Origin: UMGS1668 sp035447605
Lineage (GTDB): Bacteria; Bacillota; Clostridia; Oscillospirales; Ruminococcaceae
DNA: 64,000 bases
NCBI GenBank assembly: GCA_035447605.1
Contig: DAOTHJ010000004.1
Coordinates: forward strand, 62,001 to 126,000
Direction of reading: 5' to 3'
Shown: positions 42,468 through 50,948 of the stretch, one piece after another
Position numbering within the stretch: the stretch's first letter is position 1
Layout: the number at the start of each line of letters is the position of its first letter
Made by a program: the position numbers and the translations under genes
The notes under the pieces: generated by a model
The model's input: the letters and a program-made list of their open reading frames with translations, nothing else
Databases searched by the model: none
What the model was told of the DNA's origin: nothing

Positions 42468-43595
42468 ATGGACGAGATCCGGAATCCGAATGTTTCTTTT
42501 AATCCCTCCATGTATGTCCATATCATGGAGCGGCTGCTGCATGTCGTGCAAAGTCTTTCCGCGGCGCACGACCTCAATACGGTGATGGACATTGTGCGCC
42601 ACTCGGTACGGGATCTGACCGGATCCGACGGCGCGACCTTTGTGCTGAGGGAGAACGATTTCTGCTATTATGCGGAGGAAGATTCGATCAGCCCTCTTTG
42701 GAAGGGAAAGCGGTTTCCCATGAGCGCCTGCGTCAGCGGCTGGTCGATGCTGAACAAGCGCCCGGCCATCATTGAGGATATCTATACGGATCCGCGGATT
42801 CCGCTTGATGTCTATAAAAAGACTTTTGTCAAAAGCCTCGTGATGGTCCCGATCCGTACGGAGGACCCCATCGGTTCCATCGGCTCCTATTGGAGTACCC
42901 GGCACACTCCGACGCCGGAGCACATCAAGGTGATGCAGGTGCTCGCGGATACGGCGGCCATCGCGATGGACAACATCCATTCCCAGAGCATCATCGCCAT
43001 CAAGGCCCAGCAGCTTGAGGAGGCCATGGGCGGCACCATGTTCGCCGTTGCAAAAATGGTTGAGCAGAGGGACTTATATACCTCCGGCCACCAGAAACGG
43101 GTCGCGACCATCGGGCTCGCAATCGCCGAGGAACTGGGGTGGCCCAAGGAGCGCTGCGAGGGTGTCTTTCGCGCAGGAATCGTGCATGATATCGGAAAAA
43201 TCGGCATCCCGAGCGAGCTGCTCTCCAAGCCGGCAAAACTGACGCCCTATGAATTTGCCCTGATCAAAACCCATTCGGAAGCCGGGTACGAAATCCTGAA
43301 GGACGTGCCCCTCCTTTTGCCGACCGCGCAGATCATTCTTCAGCACCATGAGCGCATCAACGGCAGCGGCTATCCCTACGGTCTGAAGGCCGACGAGATC
43401 CTGCCCGAGGCGCAGATTCTCGGCGTGGCGGATGTCTTTGAATCGATGATCTCCCATCGGCCCTACCGGCCGGCTCTGGGCGTGGACGCGGCAATCGAGG
43501 AACTGGTGACGAACCGGGGCATCCTGTATGCGCCGGACGTCGTCGACGCCATTGTGGATCTGGTCAGGAACAAGGGTTTTCAGGTTCCGAAATAG
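42468..43595 (+). CDS. GAF-HD-GYP protein (putative cyclic-di-GMP phosphodiesterase)
   Basis: The product is 375 aa. An N-terminal GAF domain covers residues about 20-175. The HD-GYP domain follows, with HDIGKIGIPSELL near residue 240 and HHERINGSGYPYGLKADEI near residue 300, which hold the metal-binding and GYP residues. The enzyme should break down cyclic di-GMP under control of a ligand bound by GAF. It stands alone with its own promoter and terminator. Confidence 0.92.
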   Translation: MDEIRNPNVSFNPSMYVHIMERLLHVVQSLSAAHDLNTVMDIVRHSVRDLTGSDGATFVLRENDFCYYAEEDSISPLWKGKRFPMSACVSGWSMLNKRPAIIEDIYTDPRIPLDVYKKTFVKSLVMVPIRTEDPIGSIGSYWSTRHTPTPEHIKVMQVLADTAAIAMDNIHSQSIIAIKAQQLEEAMGGTMFAVAKMVEQRDLYTSGHQKRVATIGLAIAEELGWPKERCEGVFRAGIVHDIGKIGIPSELLSKPAKLTPYEFALIKTHSEAGYEILKDVPLLLPTAQIILQHHERINGSGYPYGLKADEILPEAQILGVADVFESMISHRPYRPALGVDAAIEELVTNRGILYAPDVVDAIVDLVRNKGFQVPK

Positions 43596-43638
43596 GTGGC
43601 CACCTGCGGGAGCGCCCTCTTTCGGGCATCATAAGATA

Positions 43639-43680
43639 ATAAAAAGGCTCCGGAGAATCTCCCCGGAGTCTTATTTTTTA
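43639..43680 (+). terminator. Terminator of the HD-GYP gene
   Basis: AAAAGGCTCCGG-AGAATCT-CCCCGGAGTCTTATTTTTT forms a stem with one mismatch and a T run. Confidence 0.85.
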
Positions 43681-43860
43681 ATTTGGTTTTGGCGGGCATC
43701 TCCGGTGCGGACAGATATGGCCCGGCTTCCCGAAACGCCATCTGAGGCCGAAAAGAACGGCCGAATACCCGCAGGCAGGCGCGGCGGATCCCGGATCGCC
43801 CGGTCCGCCGGAAAAAAGAGCAGGGAGGCACAGCGGATTTTCTTCCCGCGTCCCCTCCGG

Positions 43861-44037
43861 TTATTTCTTTTGCTGATGGCAGTTGTCGCCCATAGGGCAG
43901 CCCGAACACCCGGAACCGCAGGAAGTCTTGCCGTTCTTTCTGTCCCGCAGCATCCCCACAAGAATGGCGGCAATCGCTGCAAGAAGCAGAACGCTGACGA
44001 TGACGGTACCCAAATTCTCCATGATCCAATAAAGCAC
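43861..44037 (-). CDS. FeoB-associated Cys-rich membrane protein
   Basis: The product is 58 aa from GTG (or 53 aa from the ATG at 44022). One helix (VIVSVLLLAAIAAILVG) precedes a Cys cluster, SCGSGCSGCPMGDNCH, the mark of the small FeoB-associated proteins in Firmicutes, which resemble FeoC in position. AGGAGG is 7 nt from the GTG and 22 nt from the ATG, so GTG is preferred. It follows feoB by 27 bp and should work in the iron transport complex. Confidence 0.85.
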   Translation of the reverse strand: MLYWIMENLGTVIVSVLLLAAIAAILVGMLRDRKNGKTSCGSGCSGCPMGDNCHQQKK

Positions 44038-44064
44038 AGGGATTCCTCCTTTTCGGGTTTCCGG

Positions 44065-46476
44065 TTATCTGCCGGCTTTTGTTTTTGCGGCCGCTTCTTT
44101 ATAAGGGCGGGCCAGCAGGTAGACGATCAGAGCCACAACGGCCAGAGCCGCCGCGGAGCCGGGTACGTTTCCGTTCCCGGTAAAAAGCATGCCGAACTGA
44201 TAGATGACCAGCGAGACGGCGTAGGCGAATGCGGTCTGGTAGCCGATCGCGAACCAGGTCCATTTGGCGCTGTTCATCTCGCGCCGGATCGCGCCGATGG
44301 CGGCGAAACACGGGGCGCACAGAAGGTTGAAGACCAAAAACGAATAGGCGGCGAGCGGCGTAAAGATCTCGCGGATGTTGGCCCAGATCTGCCAGCCGTT
44401 CCCGGCCACTTCGTCGAAACCGCCGAACAGCACGCCGAAGGTGCCGACCACGTTTTCCTTTGCGGCGAGGCCGGTGATGGTGGCGACGGCTCCCTGCCAG
44501 TTGCCCCAGCCGAGAGGCGTGAAGATCCAGGCGATGGCTCCGCCTAAAACGGCGAGGATACTGCTGTTCATGGCCACCATGCCGAAGGAACCGTTCTCCC
44601 AGCCAAAGTTGGAGGCGAACCAGATGAAGACGGTCGCCAGCAGGATGATCGTGCCGGCCTTTTTAATGAAAGACCATCCGCGCTCCCACATCGAGCGAAA
44701 GACATTCGCCGCGGTCGGCCAGTGGTAGGCCGGAAGCTCCATGACGAAAGGCGCGGGCTCCCCGGCAAACATCCTTGTCTTTTTGAGCATGATGCCGGAG
44801 ACGATGATCGCGGCGATGCCGATGAAATAGGCGCTCGGCGCCACCCATGAGGCCTTGCCAAACAGGGCGCCCGCAATCAGGGCGATGATCGGCAGCTTCG
44901 CGCCGCAGGGGATGAAAGTTGTGGTCATGATGGTCATTCTGCGGTCACGCTCGTTCTCGATTGTGCGCGAGGCCATAATGCCGGGCACGCCGCAGCCGGT
45001 GCCGATCAGCATCGGAATGAAGGATTTGCCGGAAAGCCCGAATTTGCGGAAAATCCGGTCCATGACAAAGGCGATGCGGGCCATATAGCCGCAGGCCTCC
45101 AAAAACGCAAGGAAGAAAAACAGCACGAACATCTGCGGCACGAAGCCCAGCACCGCGCCGACGCCGGCGACGATGCCGTTGAGCACCAACCCCTGGAGCC
45201 ATTCGGCCGTGTGGATGCGCGCCAGCCCTTCTCCGATCAGCACCGGAATCCCGGGAATCCAGACACCGTAATCGGCGGGATTCGGCTCTTCGACGGCGGC
45301 GGCCTCCATATATCTATCGTATGTAACAGGGATCTCTTCCTCCACATTGCCGCTTTCGTCATAGAGGTAGGCGGTTGTGGTGAGGCCGGTTGCCGCCGCG
45401 GGATTGACGCCCGCTTCTTCGGCCGCGGCCTCGAACGCTTTGACCACCGCGTCAGGCTCCGCATAGGCCCCGGCGGCCTCCTCATAATCGGAGGAGCCGA
45501 TGCCGAAGAGGTGCCAACCTTCTCCGAAAACCCCGCCGTTGGCCCAGTCGGTCGCCCAGGTGCCTACGGTGGAGACGGACACGAAATAGACAAGGAACAT
45601 GACCGCCGCAAAGATCGGCAGCGCAAGCCAGCGGTTCGTCACGATGCGGTCGATCTTATCCGAGGCGGACATCCCGCCCGTATTCTTTTTCTTGTAGCAG
45701 CCTTTTAAAATTGTGGAAATATAAATATAGCGCTCGTTGGTGATGATGCTCTCGGCGTCGTCGTCGAGCTCCGTCTCCGCCGCCTGAATATCCTTTTCGA
45801 TGTGGCTGAGCACCGCCGGATCCAGCGAGAGCTGCCCGAGCACCTTCTCATCCCGCTCAAAGATCTTGATGGCGTACCAGCGCTGCCGCTCGGGGGGAAT
45901 GTCGTTCAGGGCCGCCTCTTCGATATGGGCGATCGCGTGCTCCACCGCGCCGGAGAACGTGTGCATCGGGACGGTTTTGGTATTCCTTGCCGCCTCGATC
46001 GCCGCCTCGGCCGCCTCCATGATGCCGGTATTTTTGAGCGCCGAGATCTCGACGATCCGGCACCCCAGCTCGCGGGAAAGCTCCGGGATGTTGATTTTGT
46101 CCCCGCTTTTCTCCACAACGTCCATCATATTGATGGCGATGACCACCGGAATCCCCAGTTCGGTCAGCTGCGTGGTCAGATAGAGGTTGCGCTCCAGATT
46201 GGTGCCGTCAACGATATTCAGAATCGCGTCGGGCCGCTCGCCGATCAGGTAGTTCCTCGCGACGACCTCCTCCAGCGTATAGGGCGAAAGGGAATAGATG
46301 CCCGGCAGATCCATGACGATCACGTCATCGTGCTTTTTGAGCCTGCCTTCCTTCTTCTCCACGGTGACGCCCGGCCAGTTGCCGACAAACTGATTCGATC
46401 CGGTCAGCGCGTTGAAGAGAGTCGTCTTTCCGCTGTTGGGGTTGCCCGCAAGGGCGATTTTGATCTCTTTCTCCAT
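44065..46476 (-). CDS. feoB: Ferrous iron transporter B
   Basis: The product is 803 aa. The N-terminal G domain has G1 at 11-18 (GNPNSGKT), G3 DLPG at 56-59 and G4 NMMD at 116-119. The membrane part has two Gate domains, with the conserved GTGCGVPGIMASRTIE and FIPCGAKLPI motifs. Between helix 1 and the next helix lies an extra segment of about 85 residues (roughly 322-407), rich in Ala, Glu and Thr and probably outside the cell, that most FeoB proteins lack. It imports Fe(II). A palindromic operator lies 16 bp upstream. Confidence 0.96.
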   Translation of the reverse strand: MEKEIKIALAGNPNSGKTTLFNALTGSNQFVGNWPGVTVEKKEGRLKKHDDVIVMDLPGIYSLSPYTLEEVVARNYLIGERPDAILNIVDGTNLERNLYLTTQLTELGIPVVIAINMMDVVEKSGDKINIPELSRELGCRIVEISALKNTGIMEAAEAAIEAARNTKTVPMHTFSGAVEHAIAHIEEAALNDIPPERQRWYAIKIFERDEKVLGQLSLDPAVLSHIEKDIQAAETELDDDAESIITNERYIYISTILKGCYKKKNTGGMSASDKIDRIVTNRWLALPIFAAVMFLVYFVSVSTVGTWATDWANGGVFGEGWHLFGIGSSDYEEAAGAYAEPDAVVKAFEAAAEEAGVNPAAATGLTTTAYLYDESGNVEEEIPVTYDRYMEAAAVEEPNPADYGVWIPGIPVLIGEGLARIHTAEWLQGLVLNGIVAGVGAVLGFVPQMFVLFFFLAFLEACGYMARIAFVMDRIFRKFGLSGKSFIPMLIGTGCGVPGIMASRTIENERDRRMTIMTTTFIPCGAKLPIIALIAGALFGKASWVAPSAYFIGIAAIIVSGIMLKKTRMFAGEPAPFVMELPAYHWPTAANVFRSMWERGWSFIKKAGTIILLATVFIWFASNFGWENGSFGMVAMNSSILAVLGGAIAWIFTPLGWGNWQGAVATITGLAAKENVVGTFGVLFGGFDEVAGNGWQIWANIREIFTPLAAYSFLVFNLLCAPCFAAIGAIRREMNSAKWTWFAIGYQTAFAYAVSLVIYQFGMLFTGNGNVPGSAAALAVVALIVYLLARPYKEAAAKTKAGR

Positions 46477-46491
46477 CGTTCCTCTCCCTCA

Positions 46492-46509
46492 AGTTAGATG
46501 ACTCTAACT
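46492..46509. promoter_or_regulatory. Palindromic operator before feoB
   Basis: AGTTAGA-TGAC-TCTAACT is a perfect 7-4-7 inverted repeat in the 66-bp gap between feoA and feoB. It matches the sites at 47014-47031 and 47048-47065. It suggests feoB has a regulated promoter of its own. Confidence 0.8.
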
Positions 46510-46542
46510 AGCAATTTATAAAAAATGAGGTCTCCCTCGGTG

Positions 46543-46764
46543 CTATTCGATTTCAATCATTTCAGCGTCCGCCCTGCGCAGCGAAAGCTCGTAGCCGCGG
46601 ACCGTCACCTCCACCGGATCCCCCAGCGGAGCCACTTTTCGGATATAGACCTCTACGCCTTTGGTGATGCCCATATCCATGATACGGCGTTTGATGGCGC
46701 CTTCCCCGTGAAGCTTTGTCACTTTTACGGTTTCGCCGATCGCCGCCTCTTTCAGGGTTTTCAT
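46543..46764 (-). CDS. feoA: FeoA-family protein
   Basis: The product is 73 aa, a single SH3-like FeoA domain (KRRIMDMGITKGVEVYIRK, then PLGDPVEVTVRGYELSLRR). It probably binds the G domain region of FeoB and supports transport. It lies 12 bp after the second FeoA-like gene and 66 bp before feoB. Confidence 0.92.
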   Translation of the reverse strand: MKTLKEAAIGETVKVTKLHGEGAIKRRIMDMGITKGVEVYIRKVAPLGDPVEVTVRGYELSLRRADAEMIEIE

Positions 46765-46776
46765 CCCGTTTCCTCC

Positions 46777-46986
46777 TTAAATCAGAATCTTGCCGGCCAT
46801 CTCCCGGCTGATTGCGACGCGGGAATCCTTGACGTTTACAATAAGGTTGCCGCCGATCGTGGAGATCACCGTCACATTCCCTCCGGCCACAAAGCCCATA
46901 TCTTCGAGATGCTTCTTGAGCTCCGAGCTCCCTCCGACCTTTCGGATCATGTTTTCTTCGCCTACGTTCGCAAAGGTGAGCGGCAT
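46777..46986 (-). CDS. Second FeoA-domain protein
   Basis: The product is 69 aa. ELKKHLEDMGFVAGGNVTVI and DSRVAISREMAGKILI fit the FeoA/SH3-like fold, although it is quite diverged from the FeoA that follows. Two consecutive FeoA genes before feoB are common in Clostridia. GGAGGAGG lies 9 nt before the ATG. Confidence 0.9.
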   Translation of the reverse strand: MPLTFANVGEENMIRKVGGSSELKKHLEDMGFVAGGNVTVISTIGGNLIVNVKDSRVAISREMAGKILI

Positions 46987-47013
46987 CACAGGTTCCTCCT
47001 CCACATTTTTATC

Positions 47014-47031
47014 GGTTAGAGCAGCCTAACC
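47014..47031. promoter_or_regulatory. Palindromic operator, feoA-proximal
   Basis: GGTTAG-AGCAGC-CTAACC is a perfect 6-6-6 inverted repeat just before the feo operon. It resembles DtxR-type iron boxes. Confidence 0.75.
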
Positions 47032-47047
47032 ACAGTCCAAAATAATT

Positions 47048-47065
47048 AGTTAGATTACTCTAACT
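47048..47065. promoter_or_regulatory. Palindromic operator, regulator-proximal
   Basis: AGTTAGA-TTAC-TCTAACT is a perfect 7-4-7 inverted repeat in the divergent feo/regulator spacer. Confidence 0.8.
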
Positions 47066-47183
47066 ACCATTCAGTTTAACTTCCTGAGGCAAGTTTGTCA
47101 ATACCATTTCGGGGATTCTTGAATTTTTCGGCAGGGTGTGTTAATCTTGATTCAGACGGTTTGGAAAGTTGGTGCAAAATGCC

Positions 47184-47597
47184 ATGAAAATACAAAAAGC
47201 GTCAGAAGATTACCTCGAGGCCATGCTGATGATGAAAGAAAGGCATGGCTTTATTCGCTCGATCGACGTGGCGGAGCACCTCGGCGTCACCAAGCCCAGC
47301 GTCAGCTACTCGACCAAGCGCCTGCGCGAAAACGGATACATCACGATGGATGCCGACGGGCTGATCACGCTGACGGATACCGGCATGGAAATCGCACAGC
47401 GGATCTACCGGCGCCACAAGCTGCTGACCGAGGTGCTGGTCAGCATCGGCGTGGACGCGAAAACGGCCCTTGAGGATGCCTGCCGGATCGAGCACGACAT
47501 CAGCGAAACGACCTTCAATGCCGTCTGCCGCTATGCCGACAAAAAGCGAAACGATAGCCGAACGGAGAACGGAGCCTCGGAAAAGCCCGCTCCCTGA
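47184..47597 (+). CDS. DtxR/MntR-family metal-dependent regulator
   Basis: The product is 137 aa. The N-terminal winged HTH (EDYLEAMLMMKERHGFIRSI, then VAEHLGVTKPSVSYSTKRL) and the helical metal-binding/dimer domain (RRHKLLTEVLVSIGV, then CRIEHDISETTFNAV) are clear; there is no SH3 domain. It is divergent from feo, and three matching palindromes lie around it, so iron- or manganese-dependent repression of feo is the simplest reading. The start could be up to five codons earlier (TTG or GTG); none has a strong binding site. Confidence 0.9.
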   Translation: MKIQKASEDYLEAMLMMKERHGFIRSIDVAEHLGVTKPSVSYSTKRLRENGYITMDADGLITLTDTGMEIAQRIYRRHKLLTEVLVSIGVDAKTALEDACRIEHDISETTFNAVCRYADKKRNDSRTENGASEKPAP

Positions 47598-47637
47598 GCA
47601 CCGCCGTATCGTCCTAAAAACCACAAAAGAAACCATC

Positions 47638-47671
47638 GGAAAAGCCCCCATCCGGGGCTTTTCTTTTTTTG
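47638..47671 (+). terminator. Terminator of the DtxR-type gene
   Basis: AAAAGCCCC-CATC-CGGGGCTTTT is followed by CTTTTTTT. Confidence 0.88.
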
Positions 47672-47718
47672 CAAAAATGATGATCTCGAGATCTCTAAAA
47701 ATAATCTTTAGATTCCTA

Positions 47719-47747
47719 TTGACAATCATATGATTGCGTGATAGAAT
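47719..47747 (+). promoter_or_regulatory. SigA-type promoter of the DUF1836-hflKC operon
   Basis: TTGACA (47719-47724), a 17-bp spacer and TAGAAT (47742-47747) lie 27 bp before the ATG. Confidence 0.85.
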
Positions 47748-47773
47748 CATGCGCATAGAAGGGAGGAATTGTT

Positions 47774-48301
47774 ATGCAGATCACCATGCCGGGTTCCGTA
47801 CTGAAAATTGACGGCGCCCGTCCGGAGGCGGCCGACGAGCTGCTTTCGTCGTTATTTGCAGGAGGAGGGCTCGTGCTGTCGCAGGTGGCCAACGTCACCG
47901 GGCTGGAGCCGTATCTGATTCAGAACTGGGTCGCGCGGGGGTTTCTTGTGCCGCCGGAGGGGAAGCGCTATACGAGGCGTCAGCTCTCGCGCATTCTGAT
48001 CATCAGCGCGCTGCGAAATGCGCTGCCCCTGCCGGAAATCTGCCGGCTGCTGCGCTCCATCAACGGCCATCTGGACGACGAGAGCGACGATGCCATCGAC
48101 GACAGCCGGCTCTATCTCTACCTCGTCCGGCTGTGTGCCGACCCGGAGCAGGATCTTGCCGCTTTAATCGCCGACTATGCGGAGCCTTTTCCCGGAGCGG
48201 CGAACCGGCTGGAAAAGGTGCTGCGTATCATGGAAAAGGCCTATCGCTCCTCGGAACTTCGCCGGGAAGCGGAGGATCTGATCGCCGGTCTTGGAGACTG
48301 A
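47774..48301 (+). CDS. DUF1836-type regulator
   Basis: The product is 175 aa. A MerR-like HTH region (VANVTGLEPYLIQNWVARGF, then YTRRQLSRILIISALR) sits in residues about 36-85, a pattern of the DUF1836 family. It is thought to be a DNA-binding protein. It lies 51 bp before hflK under a shared promoter, so it may control or respond to the HflKC pair. Confidence 0.82.
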   Translation: MQITMPGSVLKIDGARPEAADELLSSLFAGGGLVLSQVANVTGLEPYLIQNWVARGFLVPPEGKRYTRRQLSRILIISALRNALPLPEICRLLRSINGHLDDESDDAIDDSRLYLYLVRLCADPEQDLAALIADYAEPFPGAANRLEKVLRIMEKAYRSSELRREAEDLIAGLGD

Positions 48302-48352
48302 CCGGCCATATTTATCAAAAATCAAAAATAGGGAAAGAGGGAATTTTATTTT

Positions 48353-49330
48353 ATGTTTGAAGACGCGTTTGAAAACTTCTTCGACGGCCTTCACGCGCGC
48401 AGGAAGCTGATTTTGCGGATTTTTCTCCTGATTCTCGCCGCAATTCTGGCCCTGAGCGTCGCATTCGGCTCCTTTTATCAGTTGCAGGAGGATGAATACG
48501 CCGTCATCACCACCTTCGGCAAGCCAAGTGTGGTCAGCACGCCGGGCTTAAAGTTCAAGCTGCCGTTCATCCAGCAAAAAACGATCGTCAGCAAGGCCAC
48601 AACAGGATTTTCGATCGGCTACGACCTCGGCACGGATGAAACCGTAGAGGATGAATCAGTGATGATCTCGGTCGATTTCAACTTCGTGGACGTGGATTTC
48701 TACGTTGAGTACCGCGTCATTGACCCGATCAAGTACTTATACAGCAGCCGGGAGCCGGAGGAGATCCTTCGGATGCTCTGCCAGAGCTACATCCGCGACA
48801 CCATCGGCCTCTATGAAGTCGACGACGTCATCACGACCGGAAAATCCGAGATTCAGGCAGCGATCAAGGAGAAGATCACAAAGCGGCTTGAGCAGGAGGA
48901 TCTGGGCATCGCGCTCGTGAACATTGCGATGCAGGATGCCGTTCCGCCGACCGAGGAGGTTCAGCAGGCCTTTAAGCAGGTCGAGACCGCCAAGCAGGAC
49001 GCCGAGACCGCCATCAACAACGCAAACAAGTACGCAAACGAGGTACTGCCCGCCGCGGAGGCCGACGCGGATGAGATTCTTCAGCAGGCCGAGGCCTACA
49101 AGGAATCCCGCATCGCCGAGGCGGAAGGCCAGGCCTCCCGTTTCTCCGAGCTCTACGCCGAATACTCCAAATTCCCGGCCATCACGAAGCAGCGTCTTTT
49201 CTATGAGACGATCTCCGACATCTTCCCGGATATGAAAGTGGTCATTCTGGGAGAGGACGGCTCCGTCGACACGGTATTGCCGCTCGACGACTTCGCTTCG
49301 ATAGAGACCGATACAAAGGAGGCAGACTGA
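48353..49330 (+). CDS. hflK: SPFH/band-7 protein HflK-like
   Basis: The product is 325 aa. One N-terminal transmembrane helix (about residues 20-42) is followed by an SPFH domain (DEYAVITTFGKPSVVSTPGL, then KFKLPFIQ). A long coiled coil (residues about 205-265) is rich in Ala/Glu. Pairs of these proteins form large cages around the FtsH protease in the membrane of other bacteria. No ftsH lies nearby. The hflC gene follows after 1 bp. Confidence 0.88.
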   Translation: MFEDAFENFFDGLHARRKLILRIFLLILAAILALSVAFGSFYQLQEDEYAVITTFGKPSVVSTPGLKFKLPFIQQKTIVSKATTGFSIGYDLGTDETVEDESVMISVDFNFVDVDFYVEYRVIDPIKYLYSSREPEEILRMLCQSYIRDTIGLYEVDDVITTGKSEIQAAIKEKITKRLEQEDLGIALVNIAMQDAVPPTEEVQQAFKQVETAKQDAETAINNANKYANEVLPAAEADADEILQQAEAYKESRIAEAEGQASRFSELYAEYSKFPAITKQRLFYETISDIFPDMKVVILGEDGSVDTVLPLDDFASIETDTKEAD

Positions 49331-49331
49331 T

Positions 49332-50237
49332 ATGGAAGAGACCACTCGTCCCGCCGCTGCGAAGAAGCGCGGCGGATTTGCAGGAAAGATTCTGATGGTG
49401 GCGCTGATTCTCGTCGCCATTATCGCGCTCTCCGAAAGCGTCTATGTCGTGCGGGCCAACGAATACGGCGTGATCCGCCAATTCGGCGCGGTGGTGGACG
49501 TCAAGAACGAACCGGGCCTTTATTTCAAAACGCCGTTCATTCAGAAAACCAGCTTGCTGCCCAGAACGGTGCTGCTCTACGATCTGCCGGTCAGCGACCT
49601 GATCTCGGCGGATAAATCCTCGCTGATCGCGGACTGCTTCGCCATCTGGTCGATCGACGACCCGCGCCTCTTCATTGAGACGCTCTCCGGCAGCATCGCA
49701 AATGCCGAGAGCCGCATCGACGCCAACGTCTACAACGCCCTCAAAACGGTCATGAGCTCCATGACGCTCGAACAGATCATCAGCGGGCGCGACGGGGCGG
49801 TTGCCGAGGCCATCATGACGAACATCGGCGATTCCTTTGAAAAATACGGCATTCAGATGATCGCGGTCGAGACGAAGAAGATCGACCTGCCGGATGACAA
49901 CAAGAGCGCCGTCTATGCCCGCATGATCAGTGAGCGCAACAACATCGCAGCCTCCTATGAAGCGGAGGGCGCGGCCCAGGCCAAACAGATCCGCAACACC
50001 GCCGACAAGCAGGTGCAGATCACGCTCGCCGAGGCGAAAGCCCAAGGCGAGATGACCAAGGCCGCCGGCGACGCCGAATACATGCGCATCCTGAGCGAAA
50101 TTTACGACACTCAGGAAGAAGCCGATTTCTACACCTTCATGATCTCCCTCGACGCGCTCAAGGAATCCATGACGGGCGAGGAAAAGACGCTGGTCCTCGA
50201 CGCCGACAGCCCCATCGCAAAGCTTTTCTACCAGTAA
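49332..50237 (+). CDS. hflC: SPFH/band-7 protein HflC-like
   Basis: The product is 301 aa. It has an N-terminal helix (about residues 18-38), an SPFH domain (NEYGVIRQFGAVVDVKNEPG, then LYFKTPFIQ) and the conserved HflC stretch ARMISERNNIAASYEAEGAA with a following coiled coil. It should form hetero-oligomers with the HflK-like protein. AAAGGAGG precedes the ATG. Confidence 0.9.
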   Translation: MEETTRPAAAKKRGGFAGKILMVALILVAIIALSESVYVVRANEYGVIRQFGAVVDVKNEPGLYFKTPFIQKTSLLPRTVLLYDLPVSDLISADKSSLIADCFAIWSIDDPRLFIETLSGSIANAESRIDANVYNALKTVMSSMTLEQIISGRDGAVAEAIMTNIGDSFEKYGIQMIAVETKKIDLPDDNKSAVYARMISERNNIAASYEAEGAAQAKQIRNTADKQVQITLAEAKAQGEMTKAAGDAEYMRILSEIYDTQEEADFYTFMISLDALKESMTGEEKTLVLDADSPIAKLFYQ

Positions 50238-50244
50238 TCCTTCC

Positions 50245-50276
50245 GCAGCCGGAGACGTTCTCTCCGGCTGTTTTTT
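50245..50276 (+). terminator. Terminator of hflKC
   Basis: CAGCCGGAGA-CGTTC-TCTCCGGCTG is followed by TTTTTT. Confidence 0.93.
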
Positions 50277-50372
50277 CTCAAAGCGGATATTTGGAAATTA
50301 AAAAAAGCGCACAAAGCGCGCGCTCCCGCAGGGGGTAAGAAAACCGCTCTTGTGTGCGGCTTCGTGCAGTTA

Positions 50373-50416
50373 AACAAGATATCGCCGGGCATATCCGGCG
50401 GTATCTTGTTTTTTTG
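50373..50416. terminator. Terminator-like hairpin beside the 50420 gene
   Basis: AACAAGATATCGCCGG pairs with CCGGCGGTATCTTGTT across a short loop, with a T run on the plus strand. It can also end the minus-strand gene at 50420. Confidence 0.8.
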
Positions 50417-50419
50417 CTT

Positions 50420-50893
50420 TTACAGGCTCTCATATTCTCCCTTGATGACGAAAAATGAGCCGCGGACCGTTCCCGCCAGTTTGGATTTCTGCCGGGCAAA
50501 TTTAAACTTCCCCTCCAACTCCTTCGGCACATCCATTCCCTCAGAAAGTTTAAACCCGACAGCCCGCCTTTTGGGGTCATCCAACTGATACATGACGTTG
50601 ACCACAAGGCCGTCTTCATAAAAGACGTAGGCCATTTTTATATTCTCGACCTGAAAGCACGACGTCTCCAAAGGATTGGCGGAAAATACAAGGCCCCGTT
50701 CTTCTTTGAGGATCCGATTGATATACTCGAGCGTCTTTTGGTTTTCCCCGGCCGGCTCGACGATAAATACATGCTTGTATTTGTTCATATAGTAGCGGGC
50801 TTCGTTGGCGCGCAGACCGGCGAGTGCCCCCGCCACCGGGGATGATTCCAATCCAACCACGGATACGTTTTTAAAATCCACAGGATATGGCAT
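50420..50893 (-). CDS. Hypothetical protein, family not recognised
   Basis: The product is 157 aa. It is soluble and mixed alpha/beta, with no Cys motifs or helices. VVGLESSPVAGALAGLRANE and VFIVEPAGENQKTLEYINRI stand out but match nothing I know. AAGGAGGGG lies 7 nt before the ATG. It is 55 bp after amrS on the same strand, so it could belong to that operon. Confidence 0.72.
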   Translation of the reverse strand: MPYPVDFKNVSVVGLESSPVAGALAGLRANEARYYMNKYKHVFIVEPAGENQKTLEYINRILKEERGLVFSANPLETSCFQVENIKMAYVFYEDGLVVNVMYQLDDPKRRAVGFKLSEGMDVPKELEGKFKFARQKSKLAGTVRGSFFVIKGEYESL

Positions 50894-50948
50894 TTTCAAC
50901 CCCTCCTTGAACCCTGCGCCCATCGGATGCTCTCTTTGCTCTCCGCGG

